A stretch of DNA of 16,888 bases, from assembly GCA_031254265.1 (NCBI GenBank), contig JAIRUV010000032.1:1-16888 (forward strand), read 5' to 3'. The notes beneath the pieces were generated by a model. The model saw only the letters and a program-made list of their open reading frames with translations. It ran no database searches and had not been told where the DNA came from. Each line of letters opens with the position of its first letter. The stretch's first letter is position 1. Source of the DNA: Candidatus Methanoplasma sp. (GTDB lineage Archaea; Thermoplasmatota; Thermoplasmata; Methanomassiliicoccales; Methanomethylophilaceae). Positions 9,395-16,888 of this stretch are shown here, one piece after another. The position numbers and the translations under genes are program-made.

Positions 9395-9402
9395 GTTAAA
9401 TA
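9395..9402 (+). promoter_or_regulatory. Probable TATA element of the UPF0201-isomerase pair
   Basis: The sequence GTTAAATA is centred about 25 bases before the ATG at 9424. It would give a leaderless or near-leaderless transcript, and no ribosome-binding site is seen between box and ATG. Together with the DP1 element it makes the 105-base gap at 9319-9423 a compact divergent promoter region. Confidence 0.45.
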
Positions 9403-9423
9403 CGCACAACGCCTGCACGTGTC

Positions 9424-9810
9424 ATGGTCATCGTTCGGATATCTTGCAGAGTATTCCCCAGCGAAGATAAGGAAAAGGTAAGGAAGGCGGTCCTGAACAT
9501 ATTTCCGGACGCATCGCTCGAAGAGACGGACCGGGGGTTCGAGGGGGAGGCGGGCACGGATAGATTCTGCGACCTGATCAGAAAACAGAAGATACTGGAC
9601 AGCACAAGATCGATGATGTTCAAAGGGATCAGGGGCGGGACGATCACGCTGCACATGAACAAACAGGTCGCCTTTGTAGGAAAAGTATCATTCACCGAGC
9701 CGAAGACCATACTGGGAACGCTGCAGATGTCCATCGATTCTGAAGACCCGGAGTCGGTCATAGACCGCATTGCGCCAAGAACGGTGGACGGTGAAGAGGT
9801 AAGAGCATGA
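9424..9810 (+). CDS. UPF0201 family protein (COG1325, predicted RNA-binding/exosome-associated)
   Basis: The 128-residue protein matches the archaeal UPF0201/COG1325 family by overall layout. It opens with a strand (VIVRISCRVFPSED) and a helix (KEKVRKAVLNIFP). A central segment reads DRFCDLIRKQKILDSTRSMM. The C-terminal part has TITLHMNKQVAFVGKVSF and an ending like IAPRTVDGEEV. Family members are about 130-145 residues; the fold resembles ribosomal L5-type RNA-binding domains and a link to the exosome has been predicted, not proven. No metal site or membrane segment is visible. Its TGA stop overlaps the next gene's ATG in an ATGA, so the two are translated from one message. Confidence 0.82.
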   Translation: MVIVRISCRVFPSEDKEKVRKAVLNIFPDASLEETDRGFEGEAGTDRFCDLIRKQKILDSTRSMMFKGIRGGTITLHMNKQVAFVGKVSFTEPKTILGTLQMSIDSEDPESVIDRIAPRTVDGEEVRA

Positions 9811-10574
9811 TAGGGATGTCATGCACACAGTTCAGTGCGGATGACCCAGAAAATATAATGGAGATGGTGTCAAAGGATTTCGGACTGTGGGAGATATTCT
9901 CGGAAGCAAAGAACGACATCACCAAGTTCTCTTCCAGATTCAATGAGATCAAAGGCTCCTACAGCATGAGATATTCCATACACGCACCGATAGACAACAT
10001 AAACATCGCGGCATTCAATGACCGGATAAGGGAGACATCCGTTGACGAGATGGTCCGGACCATGGAACATGCGAACAGGATGGGGATCGACAAGGTGACG
10101 GTCCACCCCGGAACATACTCCTTTGTTCTGTATGATATGAAAAGCAGATCCAAAGAGCTGGCGGGAGACTCATTGAAGAGGATAGATAAACGGGCCGCGG
10201 AGTATGGGGTGACGGCGGCGGTGGAGAACATGCCGTCATTCGAAATGATGATGGGGCAGACCCCCGACGGTCTCCTCAGCCTGATAGAGGATACGGAACT
10301 GGCAATCTGTTTTGACATAGGCCATGCCAATACAGTGGGGCCGATCGGAGAGTTCATCGATGTTTTCGGAGATAGGATAGTGAACGTCCACATCCATGAC
10401 AACATGGGCGATAGGGATGCCCACCTGACCATCGGGGACGGGAACATCGACTTCAAAAAAGTGCTTTCCAGGCTTAAAGGATACAAAGGCGACTACATAA
10501 TCGAATCCCGGAACATGGAGTCGGCGATCCTGTCAAAAAAGCGCTTGGAAGGCCTGATACGGCAGACGAAATGA
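9807..10574 (+). CDS. TIM-barrel sugar phosphate isomerase/epimerase or AP endonuclease family 2 protein
   Basis: This 255-residue protein belongs to the xylose-isomerase-like TIM-barrel superfamily (AP_endonuc_2). Likely metal-site residues are all present in order: His59 in YSIHAP, His100 in TVHPG, Glu140 in AAVENMPS, Asp170 and His173 in CFDIGHAN, His195/His197 in VNVHIHDN, His206 in DAHLTIGDG, and Glu233 in YIIES. It is a single complete barrel of usual length. The sequence does not separate a sugar isomerase/epimerase from an endonuclease-IV-like DNA repair enzyme; the HIHDN...H..IGDG pattern occurs in the isomerase/epimerase type. It is co-transcribed with the UPF0201 gene (ATGA overlap). 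Confidence 0.85.
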   Translation: MIGMSCTQFSADDPENIMEMVSKDFGLWEIFSEAKNDITKFSSRFNEIKGSYSMRYSIHAPIDNINIAAFNDRIRETSVDEMVRTMEHANRMGIDKVTVHPGTYSFVLYDMKSRSKELAGDSLKRIDKRAAEYGVTAAVENMPSFEMMMGQTPDGLLSLIEDTELAICFDIGHANTVGPIGEFIDVFGDRIVNVHIHDNMGDRDAHLTIGDGNIDFKKVLSRLKGYKGDYIIESRNMESAILSKKRLEGLIRQTK

Positions 10575-10630
10575 GAATTTCGATGCAAAGATTTACTTAA
10601 GTAGACCGTACCATAGTAAACAGCGCTCTG

Positions 10631-11716
10631 TCAACTATTCCTGACGTAGCTGTTCCGGAAATTAGGGAGCTCCTTGTTCCTTCCGTATTCCGATGTTCTT
10701 ATAACCATGTAGATCAAGGCGGCAAATCCAAGGGACATGAGGAGCAGTGTTATTATTACATCGATGCCGCCGAACCCCATCCATTCGAATGACGAGAGGT
10801 AGTTGGTGATGAAGTGCAGAAGGATCGACGCATACAGTCCGAAACGCACGAACACATATCCCAGGAAGGCACCCATTATCCCTGCCGTGAGGACCTTCCA
10901 GGCCTGATTGTCCCAGCCGCCGTAGTGCGCCATGCCGAAAATCGCTCCCGATATAACGATCAGGACCACCGCGGTCATACTCATCCCGAAGCCGCCGAAC
11001 AGGCATTTCAAGGACTCCTTTTTCCTGGTGACGATAAGCGAGATCACGGCCATCGGCAACCCTATTATAAGCAGGCGGGAAACGATCTCCTCCCAGAACG
11101 CCGCATCTGCCAGCAGGAACATCATTTCTGTTTTATCCCCAAAGTCAGGGGCCGTCATCTCAACGCCTGCTGAGATCAATACGAACGAGACGACGAAATT
11201 GATGAAGAGCATGGCACTCAAAAAGATACCGATCCACATGCCGGCAGTGTTCTCGACCGCGTCTGGTCTCGAGATGCCTCCGGAACGCGCGGCCCTGGCG
11301 AATTTCCGCAGAGTATGTATGACGCATGCAATGAGGGCGGCAACAACGAATAACCAATACAGCTGCAGCATCGTCCCGTCCAGTCTGAATACAACTTCCG
11401 GGAAAGGCAGAAGCAGGAAGAAACCAAATGACTTACCGGACAGGAAGTCAAGGATGTTGGGGTGGTTCACCAGAAGCGCGATCATCTCGAAAACAGCGAT
11501 GAACATAACGAAGATGCACGTTATCAGAAGTATGATGCTCAGGGGGCCGTGCCGGTTTGCCCGTTCAGGCTCGGCCGCCACGTGCGGACCGCGCACCGGT
11601 TGATAGACAACGAAATTAGGACGCCCTCCGTCGTCCCTGAGAGAGCGGCCGCACGCACCGCAGAATGACCTTCCGTCCGCCGCAAACCCTCTGCAGCGGG
11701 GGCACCCATCGTTCAT
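10631..11716 (-). CDS. Zinc-ribbon CPBP-family intramembrane protease
   Basis: The 361-residue membrane protein starts with a zinc ribbon (Cys5, Cys8, Cys19, Cys22). After a short linker come about eight hydrophobic segments. The CPBP (CAAX protease/Abi) motifs are complete: EEIVSR (Glu209, Glu210, Arg214), FGMAH (His264), and HFITN (His301, Asn305). The family is a membrane-embedded glutamate protease (Rce1-like). Many prokaryotic members serve in peptide processing or protection from peptides, and here the substrate is unknown. It is the last gene of a three-gene operon, with its ATG overlapping the stop of the previous gene. No ribosome-binding site is seen, so translation probably depends on coupling. 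Confidence 0.88.
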   Translation of the reverse strand: MNDGCPRCRGFAADGRSFCGACGRSLRDDGGRPNFVVYQPVRGPHVAAEPERANRHGPLSIILLITCIFVMFIAVFEMIALLVNHPNILDFLSGKSFGFFLLLPFPEVVFRLDGTMLQLYWLFVVAALIACVIHTLRKFARAARSGGISRPDAVENTAGMWIGIFLSAMLFINFVVSFVLISAGVEMTAPDFGDKTEMMFLLADAAFWEEIVSRLLIIGLPMAVISLIVTRKKESLKCLFGGFGMSMTAVVLIVISGAIFGMAHYGGWDNQAWKVLTAGIMGAFLGYVFVRFGLYASILLHFITNYLSSFEWMGFGGIDVIITLLLMSLGFAALIYMVIRTSEYGRNKELPNFRNSYVRNS

Positions 11717-12321
11717 ATTTTGATATGTTCGACGATGTTATTTATTCTTTCCACTTCGATCACAGCAAGCAGGGAACGCCTGTATTTTGCTATATCCTTG
11801 ATCTGCGATGCGATGTACTCCTCTCTTTTTTTGCTTACTCTGTCATATCCTTTGACCCTGTTCAGGTAAAGGTCCCAGGATATGACAAATGACTCCGGGG
11901 ATGACATATCGAAGCTGCGTTTCATACCTTTCTTCGCAAGCCGGTGCTCTTTCACGAACTCCAGCGTCTTCACTGTGGCGATATACATCTCGGTGAACTC
12001 CTCATTGTTCATGTCGAGGGGTATGACCTCTACGGAGTCCTTTGAGCAGAGGTCTATCAGTTCGCAGAACGCCGGTGCGGGGGACTCTATCTCTCCGAAC
12101 CTCGACAGGTGATGAACATATACCATGTCGATCTCGCTCAGCTCCTGTATGTCTTCGATCTCCTCCCGGCGTTTTATTGCCATTATCTCCTCGATGCCCA
12201 ACGCAGCAGAGTATGCTTCGTACTTCCCGTATGCTTCTCTGATCTTCTCTGCTTCAGAAACAAGGCCTTTTACGACCGGAAGGAGGTCGACCCTGCACCC
12301 TCCGACATCTATGGAGATCAT
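11713..12321 (-). CDS. Hypothetical protein with degenerate TraB-like C-terminus
   Basis: The 202-residue soluble protein has no sure family. Residues 1-60 are helical and acidic; residues 66-105 include MVYVHHLSRFGEIESPAPAF and a VEVIPLDMN strand. Near the C-terminus, KKREEYIASQIKDIA followed by SLLAVIEVERINNI resembles the closing motif of TraB/PrgY proteins (RDxYMA...VVAVVGAGHxxGI). The GAGH residues are replaced here by EVER, so any TraB-type metal chemistry is probably lost. An AAGGAG ribosome-binding site (12331-12336 on the - strand) precedes the ATG. It overlaps both neighbours by four bases. The TraB link is an inference from pattern only. Confidence 0.7.
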   Translation of the reverse strand: MISIDVGGCRVDLLPVVKGLVSEAEKIREAYGKYEAYSAALGIEEIMAIKRREEIEDIQELSEIDMVYVHHLSRFGEIESPAPAFCELIDLCSKDSVEVIPLDMNNEEFTEMYIATVKTLEFVKEHRLAKKGMKRSFDMSSPESFVISWDLYLNRVKGYDRVSKKREEYIASQIKDIAKYRRSLLAVIEVERINNIVEHIKI

Positions 12322-13265
12322 TTCTTTATGCTCCTTGAAAGTACCAGGTCGGTCAGGGTGTCCTGATCGTCTATCTTTTTGAGCTCTTCGCTTGTTACCA
12401 CGGCGGTCGAGTCTATGTGTTCGGCATTGCGCTTCCTTTCAACTATCACAAGGGAGTGTTTGCCTGCTATCTTTGAGATCTCCGACGCTATTATGGCTTT
12501 TTGGACGAGTTTTTCCTCGTCAATGCCGAGTCCGGTGAGGATTATGGTCCGTCTGCTTCTTGTGATGGCTTCAAAGGGACTCTTCGTGACCGGAGTTATT
12601 GCGAACCCGATCTCAAGGAGATGGTTCAGTGAGTTCGACTCGGTCCTCCTGTCGCCTGTGACCTCATATTCTTCCGGCTTCTTTTCACTTTTATAATCAA
12701 ACGGATCGAGCGGCGCTATTATTGGCACCTGAAGGAATTCCTCAAGTCTCATTGCGGCATCGATCATCGCCCCCATCCCAGACTCGTACATCTGGATCGT
12801 GCGTCTGGAGACCCCGGCGCTCTCCGCCAGGGCACCGAGGCTTATCTTGCTGGTCTCCCTGATGTTCTTAAGGAGGGCGCTGTCGATCTTCACATAGAGG
12901 CCGCCAGGTGCCGCAAATATGAACGGCGGGACCTCTTCCAGCAGATGTTCGCCGAGGGTCTCGTTTGATATTATCGGTATGTTGAATCTCGAATAAACTA
13001 TACCAGCTTCGAGAGGCCCGGAGCTGGATGTCTCGCCGATTAGCAAGGGCGTTGCCCCGAGGGCCTCTGCAAGGACCTTCATGTCTTCTGCATTCTCTCT
13101 GGAGAAGGCGTCTACATTGCTGAGGACCTTGATTATCAGCAGAGTGCTGTCCTTCCTTCCGACGATATCGAAACATATGCTGCGGAGATTAAGCGATGAG
13201 GATATGTTGAACCCTGCCTTTGCCAGTATGGCGCGGGTGGTGTTGATAAGTTCCTCTCTGCTCAT
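12318..13265 (-). CDS. Archaeal HTH-type transcriptional regulator, COG1395 family
   Basis: The 315-residue protein matches the archaeal COG1395 putative HTH regulators. The N-terminal ~120 residues have the family features CFDIVGRKDSTLLIIKVL and GGLYVKID and may form a nuclease-like fold without activity. An XRE-type helix-turn-helix lies at about 130-185 (LSLG-type start, then AESAGVSRRTIQMYESG). The C-terminal part (about 225-315) is predicted alpha/beta. The frame is open upstream to 13364, but the ATG at 13265 is chosen: it starts the conserved region and sits about 29 bases after a strong TATA box, implying a leaderless message. The stop overlaps the start of the next gene. Targets are unknown. 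Confidence 0.88.
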   Translation of the reverse strand: MSREELINTTRAILAKAGFNISSSLNLRSICFDIVGRKDSTLLIIKVLSNVDAFSRENAEDMKVLAEALGATPLLIGETSSSGPLEAGIVYSRFNIPIISNETLGEHLLEEVPPFIFAAPGGLYVKIDSALLKNIRETSKISLGALAESAGVSRRTIQMYESGMGAMIDAAMRLEEFLQVPIIAPLDPFDYKSEKKPEEYEVTGDRRTESNSLNHLLEIGFAITPVTKSPFEAITRSRRTIILTGLGIDEEKLVQKAIIASEISKIAGKHSLVIVERKRNAEHIDSTAVVTSEELKKIDDQDTLTDLVLSRSIKK

Positions 13266-13289
13266 AATATAGAAGGAGGTTGTTCTTCT

Positions 13290-13298
13290 ATATAAAAC
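13290..13298 (-). promoter_or_regulatory. TATA box for the HTH/TraB-like/CPBP operon
   Basis: On the - strand the sequence TTTTATATA is a near-consensus archaeal TATA box, centred about 29 bases before the ATG at 13265. No ribosome-binding site lies between them; the purine-rich GAAGGAGG there is on the opposite strand. A leaderless transcript is predicted, which also decides the start codon of the regulator. The 102-base gap to the cdc48 stop codon shows no T-tract terminator. Confidence 0.62.
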
Positions 13299-13367
13299 AG
13301 TATTTCCAACGTCTCCACCCGTTTTGTCATTGTTTCGAAGCTTAATCCGAAGGAACTGTCCCAAATA

Positions 13368-16177
<2,810 letters not shown>

Positions 16178-16187
16178 ACTATCACAT

Positions 16188-16224
16188 AGTTGTTAACCAT
16201 TAGTTACTAACCAATAGTTGAACG
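16188..16224. repeat. Triple 14-bp-period repeat, candidate operator of the arsR-cdc48 unit
   Basis: TAGTTGTTAACCA starts at 16188, TAGTTACTAACCA at 16202 and TAGTTGAAC at 16216, exactly 14 bases apart. The pieces also form repeated AAC-N5-GTT inverted half-sites. The block overlaps the predicted transcription start (about 16212) and the 5' leader, a place where a bound protein would repress. The regulator encoded just downstream is the obvious candidate binder, by inference. Confidence 0.6.
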
Positions 16225-16234
16225 CAGGGGTACT

Positions 16235-16242
16235 ATTTAAAG
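16235..16242 (-). promoter_or_regulatory. TATA box of the arsR-cdc48 unit
   Basis: On the - strand the sequence TTTAAATA, preceded by a C-rich CACACCC stretch that could be part of a BRE, lies about 61 bases before the ATG at 16177. Transcription would begin near 16212, leaving a leader of about 35 bases. This differs from the leaderless arrangement of the other promoters in the window. Confidence 0.5.
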
Positions 16243-16345
16243 GGTGTGCTAAAAACGTTCATTTTTGATGAATTACGACTCAAACGTCACAAAACAATAC
16301 ACAAGATGCCCTCAGCAGTGTGAACGCACAAGATTATTGCACAGC

Positions 16346-16378
16346 ATGTATAATGTATAATAATATACATCAATGTAC
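16346..16378. promoter_or_regulatory. TGTA half-site cluster upstream of trpB2
   Basis: Two tandem ATGTATA copies (16346-16352 and 16353-16359) are followed by TATACAT (16364-16370) and ATGTAC (16373-16378). The second and third form an inverted repeat with 7-base arms at 16353-16370. The cluster sits just upstream of the predicted TATA box, suiting a regulator site. TRP boxes bound by TrpY in Methanothermobacter are TGTACA-like, and trpB2 is one of its targets; correspondence here is inferred. Confidence 0.5.
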
Positions 16379-16390
16379 TTAATATTAAAT
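16379..16390 (+). promoter_or_regulatory. TATA box of trpB2
   Basis: TTAATATTAAAT is centred about 27 bases before the ATG at 16413, and there is no ribosome-binding site between them, so a leaderless message is likely. The rest of the 235-base gap between the regulator and trpB2 (16178-16412) is AT-rich. Apart from the repeats listed I see no gene or RNA in it. Confidence 0.5.
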
Positions 16391-16412
16391 AGATGGACAC
16401 AATCATCCAATC

Positions 16413-16888
16413 ATGGCAATCCCAAAAGACATAAGGATAGATCTGCCGCCAGAAGGGATACCTAAAAAATGGTACAACCTGGTAGCAGACATAGGGAAAT
16501 TGGAACCTCCGCTCAACCCTGGCACAATGAAACCCGCCGAACCGAAGGACTTCGAGGCGATCTTCTGCAAAGAGATCATAAGGCAGGAAGGTTCGACCGA
16601 ACGCTACATAAACATCCCTGAGGAAGTAAGGGATAATCTGGTCTATCTGAACAGGCCCGCGCCTCTCCAGAGGGCATACAGGCTTGAGAAGCACCTCAAG
16701 ACCCCGGCCAAGATATACTTCAAAAGAGAGGACATAAGCCCTCTCGGAAGCCACAAAGGCAACACCGCTCTTGCACAGGCATACTACAATGCGAAGGAAG
16801 GCATCCACACCCTCACCACGGAAACGGGCGCAGGGCAGTGGGGGACTGCCCTGGCAATGGTGTCGTGTCTTTTCGACATCGACTGCAC
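16413..16888 (+). CDS. trpB: Tryptophan synthase beta chain, TrpB2 type, 3' partial
   Basis: This PLP enzyme condenses indole with serine to make tryptophan. The first 158 codons are in the window and the gene runs off the right edge. The long N-terminal extension (MAIPKDIRIDLPPEGIPKKW and following, ~80 residues before NRPAPLQRA) marks the TrpB2 subtype. TrpB2 is often found outside trp operons and tends to work without TrpA. Visible catalytic features are the Schiff-base lysine K115 in GSHKGNTAL, the YFKREDISPLG substrate region and the catalytic glutamate E137 in ETGAGQWG. The last of these reads GQWG, where classical TrpB1 has GQHG. The start ATG is supported by a TATA box at leaderless spacing. 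The gene is divergent from the arsR-cdc48 unit. Confidence 0.93.
   Translation, partial: MAIPKDIRIDLPPEGIPKKWYNLVADIGKLEPPLNPGTMKPAEPKDFEAIFCKEIIRQEGSTERYINIPEEVRDNLVYLNRPAPLQRAYRLEKHLKTPAKIYFKREDISPLGSHKGNTALAQAYYNAKEGIHTLTTETGAGQWGTALAMVSCLFDIDC

Noticed and set aside
10575..10630. Hairpin TTTACT/AGTAAA (10592-10620) as a terminator between convergent genes
   Set aside because: The arms are six bases with a ~17-base loop, and there is no T tract on either strand, so this could be chance.
13266..13364. Upstream start at 13364 for the COG1395 regulator
   Set aside because: The extra 33 residues include the TATA box region and do not match the family, which begins at MSREELINTTRAIL (13265).
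16268..16360. 30-codon + strand frame upstream of trpB2, considered as a leader peptide
   Set aside because: It has no ribosome-binding site, no tryptophan codons and no attenuator-like hairpin.
16287..16808. 173-codon - strand frame over the trpB2 start
   Set aside because: It is antisense to clear trpB2 coding sequence, and its end is a Cys/Ile-rich translation of the AT-rich intergenic region.

Overview
The window comes from an archaeon, most likely a Thermoplasmata-type methanogen of the Methanomassiliicoccales or a close relative. Four things point there: the archaeal A-type ATP synthase gene order, archaeal DNA polymerase D small subunit, COG1395 and UPF0201 proteins, and TATA boxes placed about 25 nt before several start codons, which implies leaderless transcripts. 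The order-level call is an inference. It rests partly on an in-frame amber (TAG) codon inside the AAA+ ATPase gene cdc48, which makes best sense in a pyrrolysine-using archaeon. No 16S rRNA, tRNA-Pyl or methanogenesis gene is present to confirm it.

Layout. Positions 1-7862 (+ strand) hold a tightly packed A1Ao ATP synthase operon in the order I-K-E-C-F-A-B-D, followed by an unannotated 47-residue single-helix membrane protein. AtpI runs off the left edge. The operon ends at an A-run/T-run block that also serves the convergent gene. Positions 7885-9318 (- strand) encode DP1, the small subunit of PolD. It is divergent from a two-gene + strand pair at 9424-10574: a UPF0201 RNA-binding-like protein and a TIM-barrel sugar isomerase/endonuclease-IV-like protein. 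Positions 10631-13265 (- strand) are a three-gene operon with 4-nt overlaps: a COG1395 HTH regulator, a hypothetical protein with a degenerate TraB-like C-terminus, and a zinc-ribbon CPBP membrane protease. Positions 13368-16177 (- strand) are an ArsR-like HTH regulator overlapping cdc48. The right edge carries the start of a trpB2-type tryptophan synthase beta gene (+ strand).

Main finding. The cdc48 frame meets TAG at 13458-13460 after 698 codons, then continues for 29 codons to TGA. The continuation rebuilds the conserved helix that closes the D2 module: the same DF..A....P pattern ends the D1 module of this very protein. It also supplies a penultimate tyrosine like the proteasome-docking tail of archaeal Cdc48. 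None of the other 16 complete genes uses TAG as its stop. Decoding of this amber codon, probably as pyrrolysine, is therefore the best explanation. It could make proteasome docking by Cdc48 depend on the pyrrolysine supply.

Regulatory signals. A 14-bp-period triple repeat overlaps the predicted start of the arsR-cdc48 transcript and looks like an autoregulatory operator. A cluster of TGTA half-sites precedes the trpB2 TATA box and resembles the TRP boxes known from Methanothermobacter.
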